Source: JAHEZL01 sp046074525
GTDB lineage: Bacteria > Bacteroidota > Bacteroidia > Flavobacteriales_C > GCA-002722245
Length of the DNA stretch: 64,000 nucleotides
Assembly (NCBI GenBank): GCA_046074525.1
Contig: JBJTOK010000036.1
Location: 1-64,000, forward strand
Direction: 5' to 3'
Each line of letters opens with the position of its first letter. Position 1 is the first letter of the stretch. The translations under genes and the position numbers were made by a program. Below the pieces are notes generated by a model. The model ran no database searches. It saw nothing but the letters and a program-made list of their open reading frames with translations, and was not told the origin of the DNA. Shown here piece after piece: positions 44,652 through 53,728 of this stretch.

Positions 44652-44659
44652 TACTTTTG
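44652..44659 (+). promoter_or_regulatory. Candidate -7 box before wzx
   Basis: TACTTTTG (TAnnTTTG) ends 21 bases before the wzx ATG at 44681. It lies in the 43-bp gap after the AsnB-like gene. No -33 element is seen. Confidence 0.4.
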
Positions 44660-44680
44660 CCCCTCAGAAGCAATTAGTAA

Positions 44681-46111
44681 ATGTCAGAGAGAAAAATAGC
44701 AGGAATGAAAAGCGGGATGAAATGGACCGCTTTGCGTTCGGCCAGCATCATAATAGGGAAGCTCATCCGCGGTGCGGTAATTCCCAAGATTTTACCTCCT
44801 GCCAGTTACGGCCTTATCAACTCCATTGGCTTATTCACGCGTTATTTGCAGTTTTCCGATTTTGGAACAGCTACCTATTTCGTGAAGGAAATTCCGCATT
44901 ATCACTTCAATCGCTCTGATGCCGAAAAACAAAGTTTTGCCAATGAAATGTACTCCCTGGTGGTGTTATCATTCATCTTTGTGCTGCTGTATCTTGGTTT
45001 GGCTTCCTTCTTTTACTCCGGTGATTCGGCTGACTTCTTTCATATTGCTTTACTGCTGTTGATTCCGCTGACAATTTTCTCCAAACTGAAAGAGCTCTTT
45101 GTGTCGTACGCCTTTGGGACACAAAATTACCGACTCAGCACTACTACTGTCATCGGAAGTGATTTCCTTTCGCTGACCCTTACCATCATAGGTATTTTTG
45201 TTTATGGAGCGCTGGGCGGAGTGATAGGGATGTTGCTGGTGGAAGTATTGCTTTTCATTTATGTGCGACAAAGAATAAAAATCTCTTTTCATTTCACCTA
45301 CAGCAAAGATCTTTTCCGTCATTGGAGGCAAATAGGGAAGCAGTTCCTGGTATCGGTCTCCGAACTGGTAGCAGGAACCATTGATCAGTTGTTTATTCTT
45401 GAAATTTTTGCACTGAGTGGCTTAGGTGTATATTCTCTCGGACTCACATTTGGATGGCTGATGATTTCCGTTTCCTCTATTTTCACAGATGCCGCCTACG
45501 CCAAGATTATGGCAATAGCCAAAATCAACAAACAGGAAGCAATGGATTTAATTGTGAAGTCGATGTTTTTTTATCTTCTCAGCTGCCTCCTCATATTACC
45601 CGGAGTTTTTTACGCTGTGGAGACGGTAATCACTTATTATCTTGACGAGTATAAGCTCGGACTAACTATTTACTTCATGATGATTTTTTCTGGTGTTGTG
45701 AAAGGCGGGCTTATTCTGTTGAGAACAGGATTCATTGCTCTGGATAAAGAGAAAAAATACATTTTCTTTTCGGTAGTGAATGTGGCTATTTCGTCGTTAG
45801 GTTATAGTTTGGTCCTTTTTTTCGATTTCTCTTTTTACCAGGTAATTCCAGTGATTGCCCTGATGGATATGATCAGTTTCTTTATACTTTACTTCACACT
45901 AATCACTAAAAAGGATCGAGCTTTCTGGAAAAATATCTTTCTGTTCCTTTCCGCATTTTTAATTGTATTTTTATACCAGTTTGTTTTCCGCGAAACAGTA
46001 TTTGAATTTTTTGAATTTAATCTCGCCATGTTGTATCTGGCGATTGTTTTTGTAGTGTTTGGCATCGTGATTTTGAAGAGTAAAAACCATTTTATTAATT
46101 ACATCAAGTAA
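44681..46111 (+). CDS. wzx: Oligosaccharide flippase (Wzx-like)
   Basis: 476 residues with about 12-14 predicted membrane helices. It begins MSERKIAGMKSGMKWTALRS, the basic N-terminus typical of polysaccharide-synthesis MATE-type flippases. The next helices include GLINSIGLFTRYLQFSDFGT, and an FGTATYFVKE-like FG motif follows the first loop. It is expected to flip undecaprenyl-linked repeat units across the inner membrane. The Wzy-like polymerase gene begins immediately after its stop. Confidence 0.87.
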   Translation: MSERKIAGMKSGMKWTALRSASIIIGKLIRGAVIPKILPPASYGLINSIGLFTRYLQFSDFGTATYFVKEIPHYHFNRSDAEKQSFANEMYSLVVLSFIFVLLYLGLASFFYSGDSADFFHIALLLLIPLTIFSKLKELFVSYAFGTQNYRLSTTTVIGSDFLSLTLTIIGIFVYGALGGVIGMLLVEVLLFIYVRQRIKISFHFTYSKDLFRHWRQIGKQFLVSVSELVAGTIDQLFILEIFALSGLGVYSLGLTFGWLMISVSSIFTDAAYAKIMAIAKINKQEAMDLIVKSMFFYLLSCLLILPGVFYAVETVITYYLDEYKLGLTIYFMMIFSGVVKGGLILLRTGFIALDKEKKYIFFSVVNVAISSLGYSLVLFFDFSFYQVIPVIALMDMISFFILYFTLITKKDRAFWKNIFLFLSAFLIVFLYQFVFRETVFEFFEFNLAMLYLAIVFVVFGIVILKSKNHFINYIK

Positions 46112-47557
46112 GTGAAATCCCAGTACAGCATAATGATTATCCGCATCTTGCTCTATTTTGCAATGAATGCCATTGGTTATGGGCTCATGAATATTGATGC
46201 GGTGAATGTGCAGGTGGTAGAGGTGGTTTTCATTGTCTTCTACCTGATAGGGATGATTTTTGAGTTTAAAGTAGCCACACATCGTTACTGGCTTTTACCG
46301 CCTACTATTTTTGCAGTTTACACCATTATCAATAACATGATTTCGGCCTGGGCCTTTACCCGTTATAATGTTGGGGAATGGCTGTATTTCAGTGGCGATT
46401 CCATGCTGGTGATGCGAAGTGCCTGGTACTCGATGGTGGCTTCGCATGTGTTATGGATTGGTTTTTACCTGATTCCCGACTTTAAAGTAACCTTCTTTAA
46501 AAAAGGGCAAAAAATTGTGGGGGTTTCCAATGCCCTTACCTATGGCTTCGTAGCGATTTCGCTTATGGCATTTTTCATAGGAATCCGACTTGGCGTATAT
46601 GGCTACGTGAGGGAAAAGGATGCCCATGATTATTCTACGTACCTGAAGTTTGCAGTAAACCTGGGTTTGCTGGCCATCGTGTTTTTAACAGTTTATAATT
46701 ATGAAGATCCGGTAAAGAAAAGGCTGATTTATATCCTGTTGGTAGTTTACTTTTTTGTGGGTTTGGGTTTCGGGTCAAAAACAACAGCTGTTGCGCCAAT
46801 GATCCTCGTTTGTATCGCGCTTTATATGACGAAGAGGAAGATCAAGAAGCAATTTGTTTTGGTGATTGCACTGGGTATTTTTGTTTCCTATCTCGTGATT
46901 GAACCTTTCAGGAAGTACTACACGCTGGTGGGTGACCAGTACAACGTTAAGGATATTACCGAGTATGTGCAGCTTTATCGGGATGCTTTCAGTATTGCCG
47001 AAGACGTGAAGGGTGAGGATGTGGAGTCGCAATTTTTGCTCGATTTTCTCCAGCGCCAGAGCTATGTTGCTCCGATGTCTATGACGATTTATTTTGCCGA
47101 TACCAAGAATTATTATGTGGAAGATGAATGGAAGCACATCGCGCTGTCGCCTTTATATGCCATAGTCCCCCGATTTATGTGGAGTTCGAAGCCCCTGGCT
47201 AATTTCGGGCATTGGGCGAGTTATCACATTTACGAATCATCGGAGGAAAACAGTATTGGTATCACACCGCAGGGGTATGCTTATTTATCAGCACGGATGA
47301 CGGGAATTCTCTTGTTTTTCCTGTTGTTCGGACTCATGCAGAAACTCATGTTTAATATCCTCTATCTCAATCCGAGCTATATTCCGTTTTATATCTTATT
47401 TCTTCTGGAAATCGCTTATCCCGGGGAGGTGCCATGGACTTTTCTTGCGGGTAGTATCAAATCGGTAGTGATGGTATTGCCTATTATTGCCTTCCTGGTA
47501 TTTACCAAGTTTGGGATATTAGCCAAAGAGGAAGAAGCGCAGCCAGTTTCTTCGTAA
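46112..47557 (+). CDS. wzy: O-antigen/exopolysaccharide polymerase-like membrane protein (Wzy-like)
   Basis: 481 residues from a GTG directly after the wzx stop; ATG 46133 is an alternative start. About 11-12 hydrophobic segments are visible, with a large periplasmic loop around residues 265-380 (ITEYVQLYRDAFSIAEDV to FGHWASYHIYESSEENSIGI). Membrane topology, that loop and the place next to wzx fit a Wzy polymerase that joins repeat units in the periplasm. Wzy proteins share little sequence, so the call rests on topology and context. An O-antigen ligase is the main alternative. Confidence 0.7.
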   Translation: MKSQYSIMIIRILLYFAMNAIGYGLMNIDAVNVQVVEVVFIVFYLIGMIFEFKVATHRYWLLPPTIFAVYTIINNMISAWAFTRYNVGEWLYFSGDSMLVMRSAWYSMVASHVLWIGFYLIPDFKVTFFKKGQKIVGVSNALTYGFVAISLMAFFIGIRLGVYGYVREKDAHDYSTYLKFAVNLGLLAIVFLTVYNYEDPVKKRLIYILLVVYFFVGLGFGSKTTAVAPMILVCIALYMTKRKIKKQFVLVIALGIFVSYLVIEPFRKYYTLVGDQYNVKDITEYVQLYRDAFSIAEDVKGEDVESQFLLDFLQRQSYVAPMSMTIYFADTKNYYVEDEWKHIALSPLYAIVPRFMWSSKPLANFGHWASYHIYESSEENSIGITPQGYAYLSARMTGILLFFLLFGLMQKLMFNILYLNPSYIPFYILFLLEIAYPGEVPWTFLAGSIKSVVMVLPIIAFLVFTKFGILAKEEEAQPVSS

Positions 47558-47621
47558 GAGTTCCCCCCCTGATGGCGCATTAATACAAATTAATTCGTAA
47601 AATCTGTTTACAATATAGATG

Positions 47622-48578
47622 TTATAGATTTTTCAATTCCTCTTCCACCAGCAAATCCAGCACCTGAAAGAAGTTTAGATCGTAATTCCAGCCCAGCAAC
47701 TCTTTCGCTTTACTATTGTCGCCATAGTTATTCACTATATCATCCGGCCTGAAAAGATCCTTGCTGATTTCCAGCTTGTCCATGCTGATATTGAATTTTG
47801 CGAAGAGGTATTCAATGATTTTGCGCAGCGATACAGATTGTCCGGAACAAATGATGAAATCATCTGCCACATCGTGCTTGAGTATTTTGGTGATGGCCTC
47901 GGCATATTTCGGAGCATAACCAAAATCCCTCTGGATATCAATATTTCCTACTATCAGCTTCTTCTGTTCTCCTCTTGAAATTTTAATGCATTCAGTAAGC
48001 ACTTTTTTCACGAAGAAGTTCTTGGAGCGCAAATAAGATTCGTGGTTGAAGAGAATACCGGCAGAAACAAAAAGTCCGTAAGACTGGCGGTAGTTCTTTG
48101 CAATAAAATGCGCGCTGGCCTTGGATACGGCATAAGGACTCAGCGGATTGAGCGCAGTATGTTCATTGATAGGCAGGTGTTCGGCCTTCCCGAAAATTTC
48201 GCTGGAAGAGGCTTGGTACACCCTTATCTTAGGATTGATTTCCTTAACGGCTTCCAGGATATTCAGCAGGGAAATAGTATTGAAACGAATAGTACCAATC
48301 GGCTGTTTGAAAGAAATGCCCACCGAGCTTTGCGCCGCCAGGTTGTATATTTCGTTGGGTTCATATTGGCGGATGATGTTGCTTACGCGGGAGAAGTCCA
48401 TGAGATCACATTCTTCCACAGTCACTTTATCGGAAATACCCAGGTATTGTAGGTTGGAGAGCTCTAAATGCCTGTAGCTCCTACTTAACCCCACCACTTC
48501 ATAACCTTCTTCCAAAAGAATTTTTGCGATGTATCCTCCGTCCTGACCCGATATTCCGGTGATTAAAGCTCTTTTCAT
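47622..48578 (-). CDS. gmd: GDP-mannose 4,6-dehydratase-like
   Basis: 318 residues. The motif ALITGISGQDGGYIAKILLE at residues 4-23 is the Gmd type (TGxxGQDGxY). The catalytic Tyr and Lys are in LSPYAVSKASAHF, the Ser/Thr partner is in ASSSEIFG, and IQRDFGYAPKYAEA is the substrate-binding segment. It forms GDP-4-keto-6-deoxy-mannose, the precursor of GDP-rhamnose, fucose, perosamine or 6-deoxy-talose. No partner reductase or aminotransferase lies beside it. It is the only minus-strand gene in this part of the cluster, so it has its own promoter. Confidence 0.87.
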   Translation of the reverse strand: MKRALITGISGQDGGYIAKILLEEGYEVVGLSRSYRHLELSNLQYLGISDKVTVEECDLMDFSRVSNIIRQYEPNEIYNLAAQSSVGISFKQPIGTIRFNTISLLNILEAVKEINPKIRVYQASSSEIFGKAEHLPINEHTALNPLSPYAVSKASAHFIAKNYRQSYGLFVSAGILFNHESYLRSKNFFVKKVLTECIKISRGEQKKLIVGNIDIQRDFGYAPKYAEAITKILKHDVADDFIICSGQSVSLRKIIEYLFAKFNISMDKLEISKDLFRPDDIVNNYGDNSKAKELLGWNYDLNFFQVLDLLVEEELKNL

Positions 48579-48585
48579 TGTATTT

Positions 48586-48593
48586 CAAAAATA
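48586..48593 (-). promoter_or_regulatory. Weak candidate -7 box for gmd
   Basis: On the minus strand TATTTTTG fits TAnnTTTG, with a TTG 23 bases upstream. It is only 7 bases before the ATG at 48578, which would give an almost leaderless mRNA. Treat as tentative. Confidence 0.3.
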
Positions 48594-48637
48594 GTCAAAA
48601 TAATATCTATTTTTATCAACTTAATTTGAGTCCCTAG

Positions 48638-49675
48638 ATGAAAGTATTATTTATTGCTACACAGATCAATGGAAATGGAGGTATTCCCCGCTTTAAAAGG
48701 AATTTCATCAAGCAGTTGAAGTCGCGAAAAGATACTTCTGTGAAGATTTTGTCGCTCAACGACGAGGAAAAAGAATACAATGGCGCGGGCAGAAGCAAGA
48801 TCAAATTCATCCTGAAATTTGTGTGGCTGCTCATCTCTTTCCGTCCCGATCATGTGGTGGTAGGCCATTTGAACGTGAGTCAGCTCTCCATGTTTAAATT
48901 CCTTGTCCCTGGCTCTTTTTGGCACATGATCCTCTACGGAGTGGAAGCCTGGCCAACACGCAATGAGCTGAAGAAGTACTACCCGAAATTCAACCGCTAC
49001 TGGGCCATCAGTAATTACACTAAAAAGGTTTTTGCCGAAAACAATGGTGTGCCGCTGGAAAAAATAAAAATCATAGTGCTTACAACGCCTTCCGACTGGG
49101 ATCCTAAGGAACTCAACCTCACTTATGAACCTTTCTTTGTTTCTATTTCCCGTCTTGATAAAAGTGAGGGGTACAAGGGTGTGGATAAAACCATTGAAGC
49201 CATTCACCGGCATAAGGATGAAATGAAGGCTCTGGGCTATAAATATGTGATTGTGGGTTCCGGCGACGACTGGCAACGCCACATTGATTTGGTGAATAAC
49301 TATGGGTTAAACGATATTATCTCCCTTAAAACAGGCATCAGTGATGCTGAATTGAAAGAATTGTACCGAACAACAAGTTGCTCCATCCTGCCATCCAATG
49401 GCGAAGGTTTCGGCTTTATTTTCCTTGAGGCGATGGCTTACAAAAAAGCATCTATCGGTTGTAAAAACTGCGGAAGTGAAGATTTGATTGAACACGATAA
49501 AACGGGCTATTTAGTGGCTTCCGACGTGGAAGATATCTGGAAGCACATGAAGTTGCTCATGAGCGATCCTGCGAAGAGCAAGGCTATGGGAGAAGCGGGC
49601 TACCTCAAGCGCGAGAAGGAATTCAAAGGTGCGCGAACCGAAAATAACATGGAAGAGCTTTTATGTGTGGAATAG
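48638..49675 (+). CDS. Glycosyltransferase family 4 (GT-B)
   Basis: 345 residues. The C-terminal GT1/GT4 signature is clear: FVSISRLDKSEGYKGVDKTI, YVIVGSGDDWQRHIDL, and the E-x7-E-like ILPSNGEGFGFIFLEAMAYK. The N-terminal acceptor-binding half includes FIATQINGNGGIPRFKRNFI. It is a retaining-type transferase that adds one sugar to the lipid-linked repeat unit at the cytoplasmic face; donor and acceptor are unknown. The stop overlaps asnB by 13 bases. Confidence 0.88.
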   Translation: MKVLFIATQINGNGGIPRFKRNFIKQLKSRKDTSVKILSLNDEEKEYNGAGRSKIKFILKFVWLLISFRPDHVVVGHLNVSQLSMFKFLVPGSFWHMILYGVEAWPTRNELKKYYPKFNRYWAISNYTKKVFAENNGVPLEKIKIIVLTTPSDWDPKELNLTYEPFFVSISRLDKSEGYKGVDKTIEAIHRHKDEMKALGYKYVIVGSGDDWQRHIDLVNNYGLNDIISLKTGISDAELKELYRTTSCSILPSNGEGFGFIFLEAMAYKKASIGCKNCGSEDLIEHDKTGYLVASDVEDIWKHMKLLMSDPAKSKAMGEAGYLKREKEFKGARTENNMEELLCVE

Positions 49676-51474
49676 TTGGTTTTTATTCTCAAACGGCTGA
49701 TAAAGTCGAGTTCCAGGCTGCGCTCCAATGCATTGCGCACCGTGGTCCCGATGATGAAGGGATTCACGCAGTAAAGGACAATTTTCTTTTCGGACATCGC
49801 CGGCTTGCTATCATTGATCTTTCGCCAAAAGGCCATCAGCCCATGCATTCCGGTGATGGTAACTACACCATCATCTTCAACGGAGAGGTTTATAATTTCA
49901 AGGAAGAAAGGGAAATTCTAATCAGCAAAGGATATACTTTCAATTCACATACGGATACGGAAGTTATCCTCAATCAGTACATCGAATACGGCATCGGTTT
50001 TTTGAAGCGTTTGCGCGGGATGTTTGGTTTGGCCATCTATGATAAAAAACAAAACAAAGTCCTTGTAGCCCGCGACAGGATGGGCATCAAGCCCATTTAC
50101 TATTATCACGACAAGAGCACTTTTGCCTTTGCGTCGGAACTGAAAAGTTTGAAACAATTCAAAGCCGTACGCAATGAAAAAAATCCGCAGGCCATCAGCG
50201 CTTTTCTGCAGATGGGCTCGCTGCCTTTTCCATCCACGCTGTCTAAGGATATTCTATATCTCGAACCGGGAGCTTACCTGGAATGGAATGAAAAAAACGA
50301 GTTGAAAAAAGATTTTTATTTCCGCATTCCGGTGAATAAGAAAGTCGCGCCGGTATACGCCGAAGAAGTGAAAACTTTGCGTGCACTTTTGTTGGAAGCG
50401 GTTTCTATTCGCACTGTTGCTGATGTTCCTTTCGGTGCTTTTTTAAGTGGTGGTGTGGATTCCAGTGTAGTGGTTGCCTTAATGAAATTATCGGGCGTGG
50501 AAGACCTTAAAACCTTCTCCATTTCCTTTGATGATAAGCGCTACTCAGAAGCACACTATGCTGAGCTGGTGGCGAAAAAATTCAAAACCGATCACCGGAC
50601 TTTTATTGTGCAGCCATCTGATGTCAAGCGTGAATTCCACAATATTGTATCGCTCATGGATTCTCCAACAGTGGATGGCATCAACACTTATTTTGTGTCG
50701 AAATTCACTCGAGAAGCCGGAGTGATCATGGCGATGTCGGGGCTTGGCGGCGATGAGCTTTTCGGTGGGTACAACACTTTTGAAAAGTTGCCACAGCTGC
50801 GCAATGCCAAGAGAAAAACACGCTTCGTGCCTAATGTACTGCTCAGTCAGGCCGTACTGCTCAAAAAGGACAAGTACAAAAAACTGGCGCAGCACCTTAC
50901 GTCTTCTTCCAATGATTATGCATCTGCTTACCTCGCGCTCCGAGGTTTGCTCACCGAGAAAGATGCATCAGCGATCATGACTACTGACGCCACTTTCCAC
51001 TGTGCCGAGTATCTCGGAAAATTACTGTCGGACTTCCCTTACCAGGATGAAGCAGATATCACTTCTTTCTTTGAAGCGCGTGTGTACATGCACAATCAGT
51101 TGCTACGCGATACCGATATCATGAGTATGGCACATTCGCTGGAGGCGAGGGTGCCGCTCATCGATCAGAAATTGGTGGAATTTGCTTTTTCTCTCCCTGC
51201 GGGATTCAGGAAAGGCAAGAAAATGCTGATTGACGCCATGTATGAGGAATTGCCGCAGGAGGTTTACAACCGACCGAAACAGGGCTTCCTTTTCCCTTTC
51301 CCTGAATGGATGAAAAAGGAGATCAAACCGGAGGTACAGGACCTTATTTTCCTAAAGAACGATTATCTTCGCATCGCAGCAGTGGAAAAGCTCTGGAAAG
51401 GCTTCCTTAACGGGCATGTACATTGGTCGAGAATATGGCAGATAGCCGTGCTCAACGCTAAGTTGAAAGATTAA
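49663..51474 (+). CDS. asnB: Asparagine synthase, glutamine-hydrolysing type
   Basis: 603 residues starting MCGIVGFYSQ, so Cys2 is the glutaminase nucleophile. RGPDDEG and the FNGEVYNF segment complete the class II glutaminase domain (to about residue 190). The synthetase PP-loop is GAFLSGGVDSSVVVALMKLS, followed by AMSGLGGDELFGGYNTF and MSMAHSLEARVPLIDQKLVE. It is a full-length AsnB-type amidotransferase. In this locus it may amidate a sugar acid, as known for AsnB-type WbpS/WbpG-class enzymes, rather than make asparagine; the sequence does not decide. Confidence 0.85.
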   Translation: MCGIVGFYSQTADKVEFQAALQCIAHRGPDDEGIHAVKDNFLFGHRRLAIIDLSPKGHQPMHSGDGNYTIIFNGEVYNFKEEREILISKGYTFNSHTDTEVILNQYIEYGIGFLKRLRGMFGLAIYDKKQNKVLVARDRMGIKPIYYYHDKSTFAFASELKSLKQFKAVRNEKNPQAISAFLQMGSLPFPSTLSKDILYLEPGAYLEWNEKNELKKDFYFRIPVNKKVAPVYAEEVKTLRALLLEAVSIRTVADVPFGAFLSGGVDSSVVVALMKLSGVEDLKTFSISFDDKRYSEAHYAELVAKKFKTDHRTFIVQPSDVKREFHNIVSLMDSPTVDGINTYFVSKFTREAGVIMAMSGLGGDELFGGYNTFEKLPQLRNAKRKTRFVPNVLLSQAVLLKKDKYKKLAQHLTSSSNDYASAYLALRGLLTEKDASAIMTTDATFHCAEYLGKLLSDFPYQDEADITSFFEARVYMHNQLLRDTDIMSMAHSLEARVPLIDQKLVEFAFSLPAGFRKGKKMLIDAMYEELPQEVYNRPKQGFLFPFPEWMKKEIKPEVQDLIFLKNDYLRIAAVEKLWKGFLNGHVHWSRIWQIAVLNAKLKD

Positions 51475-51703
51475 TAAAAATCTCCTTTTTTCCATATTCT
51501 TCCTTTATTTCCCAGGTATGTCCTCGCGCATGTTATCCTTCAAGATTACCCTCAGGATGACATGCGCGGGGGCAGGCGCGAGGAATACATGGGAAAAGAA
51601 GTATATAATTCACCATTCCACACCCTTATGTTTACAAAAGTGCAGGCGAAGTATGCCCGATAATCTTATATTTGCGTTCTGAAATTATCAAAACGTTAAA
51701 TTT
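51475..51703. repeat. Intergenic large imperfect palindrome (family copy D)
   Basis: Inner arms cgcgcatgttatcct (51525-51539) and aggatgacatgcgcg (51554-51568) match at 14 of 15 positions. Outer arms continue imperfectly (about 51509-51524 and 51576-51596, cccaggtatgtcctcg against cgaggaatacatggga). The arms include the 16-base core shared with 9873-9888 and 23150-23165. A short reading frame crosses the palindrome but has no protein features. The region also carries the -7 box for the next gene. Confidence 0.65.
51667..51674 (+). promoter_or_regulatory. Candidate -7 box for the fkbM-type gene
   Basis: TATATTTG, a perfect TAnnTTTG match followed by CG, ends 29 bases before ATG 51704. It is the clearest -7 box in the window, although no -33 TTTG is found at 19-21 bases. 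Confidence 0.5.
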
Positions 51704-52537
51704 ATGGCAGTGAATTATTCGGGTTTATCCGGACTCCGCAATGTTTTAAGGGCTGTTGGAATCACCAAACTGGTGTCGTATCCTGCGCGCCGCAAAGTGA
51801 AACAACGTGTTCTCGAATATGAAAAAACAAAACCTTCCAAGGTGATTGTTAAAGCTGCCGGTGTTGAATTTGAAATGATTACTGGTGACGTTGCCGAATA
51901 TGTGAGAGTGCAGTCTTTTCAGGACGATATGCACCTGCTCAATATCATTAAGGATAGGTTGCCTGCCGACGGCACTTTCTGGGACATCGGTTCCAACATC
52001 GGTTTGTATTCCCTTTATGCTGCCAAAGTTTTGAAGAACAAAGGAAATGTAGTGGCTTTTGAACCTGAAAAAAGGGCTTTTGCACGGATCAATGAAAATT
52101 TCGTTAACAATAAATTGACCAATTTTAAGGCCCAGCCTTTTGCGTTGGCTGATGAGGCTGGTGAATTTGAGCTCACTGTTGCTGAATCTTTTGGTGATGG
52201 TAACCACAGCTTAATGTCGAAATCAACCCAGGGATCCGGAACTTCTTCATACAAAGTACCTGTTTACAAAGGAGACGACGCCCGCGAAAAAAACAATATT
52301 CCTGCTCCAAGCTTTGTGAAAGTGGACGTGGAAGGTGCTGAAATAAAAGTGTTGCTCGGTCTCGATAAAACGCTTCGCTTGCCTGAGTGCAAAACCGTTT
52401 TGGTAGAAGTGCATTTCACTATCCTCGCCTCTATTGGTGAAACACAGGGCGCTAAAAAGATGGAAAACTATTTAAGAGAAAGAGGTTTTGTTAATCAGGT
52501 TTGGCCTGATCCTTCTCACTTGCTGGCCACCAAATAA
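51704..52537 (+). CDS. FkbM-family SAM-dependent methyltransferase
   Basis: 277 residues. The SAM-binding motif is FWDIGSNIGLYSLYAAKVL (about residues 92-110), with AFEPEKRAFARINENF downstream and the FkbM-specific VKVDVEGAEIKVLLGLD. These are O-methyltransferases that act on sugars or other hydroxyls. It would methylate a hydroxyl of the polysaccharide or its precursor. It follows a promoter-like box and heads a new run with the GT4 gene 11 bases downstream. Confidence 0.88.
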   Translation: MAVNYSGLSGLRNVLRAVGITKLVSYPARRKVKQRVLEYEKTKPSKVIVKAAGVEFEMITGDVAEYVRVQSFQDDMHLLNIIKDRLPADGTFWDIGSNIGLYSLYAAKVLKNKGNVVAFEPEKRAFARINENFVNNKLTNFKAQPFALADEAGEFELTVAESFGDGNHSLMSKSTQGSGTSSYKVPVYKGDDAREKNNIPAPSFVKVDVEGAEIKVLLGLDKTLRLPECKTVLVEVHFTILASIGETQGAKKMENYLRERGFVNQVWPDPSHLLATK

Positions 52538-52548
52538 AGCATTGCCGC

Positions 52549-53727
52549 ATGAAACGGATATTAATCAATTCTGTTTTTGCTAAAAAAGGCGGTGCCCTAA
52601 CCTATATACAAAATGTTGTTGCGGGCTTGCGCAAAGTTTTGCCTGCCGATTTCGAAATCATTGTTTTGCGCACCAAAACCGAAGATGCTGCAAAGTATGA
52701 GGTGGAGGGCGTAAAATACATCAACAACGATGAGCTGAGTGTGCAAGGCGCACAGGCGGTTTCTAACCCATTAAAGCGTTTGCTTTTTGATCAGATCACT
52801 TTACCTAAGATCATACGAAAGGAAAAAATTGATGTACTTTTTTCCGCAGGTAATTTTGGCGTATTGCGCTGTCCATGCAAACAGATTTTACTGGTCCGAA
52901 ACACTGTTTTCTTCGATGATTTGTACATCAATAGAGTGCAGTCGTCGAAAGTAAAATGGTTTTACCGACTTCAAAAATTGTTGACTATCCGGAGCATGAA
53001 AGCCTCGGATATTGTGCTTTTCCCGAGTCAGGCTATGTATAGCCTCGTTGCTCCACAAGTGAGGATGAGCAAAAAAAACTGGCAGGTTTCGCATTATGGA
53101 TCCCGTCCCGATTTATTTTTTCCTTCCAATGAAAAAAAGGAATCCGGTGTGGTGAAATTTTTTCACAGCGGATTTTACAGCGACCAGAAAAATTTATCGG
53201 TATTGCTGGAAGCTGCGAAAATACTGGATGAGAAATACCATCTTAAATTCAAGTTGGAAATCACTGCGGGCTTCAATCAGGATTGGTTGGGTCAGAGTGT
53301 TTTCTTTCCCAATTTCACGAAGGAGCGCCAGTTGTATTTTCAATTGAAAGAAAAAGGTTTGGCGGAAGATCTCGACTGGATGAGTTATGCTGATCTTGCC
53401 ATGAAATACAGAACCTGCGATATATTTATTTTTCCATCTTATACTGAATCCTTTGGTCATCCGCTGATTGAGGCAATGCACAGCGCTTTGCCGGTGTTGG
53501 CATCGGATACGGAGGTCAATCGTGAGTTGTGTGGTGATGCGGGAATGTACTTCAGTACTTTTGATGCAAAGGATTGCGCTGAGAAAATGTATCGCCTGAG
53601 TCAGGATGAACAATTGCAAAAAATCATGGCACAGCAAGGAATAACACGCGCTGCTGAGTTCACTTGGGAGAAGCATGCCGAAGTGCTGAAAAACTGTATC
53701 GACGAGCTTTGTAAAAATCAAAAATGA
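52549..53727 (+). CDS. Glycosyltransferase family 4 (GT-B)
   Basis: 392 residues. The N-terminal half starts ILINSVFAKKGGALTYIQNV, the GGALTY loop typical of this class. The C-terminal half has FFHSGFYSDQKNLSVLLEAA and CDIFIFPSYTESFGHPLIEAM, with the E-x7-E-type glutamates for the donor sugar. It is a cytoplasmic transferase building the repeat unit; donor and acceptor are unknown. The aldo/keto reductase gene starts one base after its stop. Confidence 0.88.
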   Translation: MKRILINSVFAKKGGALTYIQNVVAGLRKVLPADFEIIVLRTKTEDAAKYEVEGVKYINNDELSVQGAQAVSNPLKRLLFDQITLPKIIRKEKIDVLFSAGNFGVLRCPCKQILLVRNTVFFDDLYINRVQSSKVKWFYRLQKLLTIRSMKASDIVLFPSQAMYSLVAPQVRMSKKNWQVSHYGSRPDLFFPSNEKKESGVVKFFHSGFYSDQKNLSVLLEAAKILDEKYHLKFKLEITAGFNQDWLGQSVFFPNFTKERQLYFQLKEKGLAEDLDWMSYADLAMKYRTCDIFIFPSYTESFGHPLIEAMHSALPVLASDTEVNRELCGDAGMYFSTFDAKDCAEKMYRLSQDEQLQKIMAQQGITRAAEFTWEKHAEVLKNCIDELCKNQK

Positions 53728-53728
53728 T

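Noticed and set aside
51518..51685. Short reading frame starting near 51518 as a possible small precursor peptide
   Set aside because: It runs through the large palindrome, has no leader/core pattern and is 6 kb from the B2-like gene.
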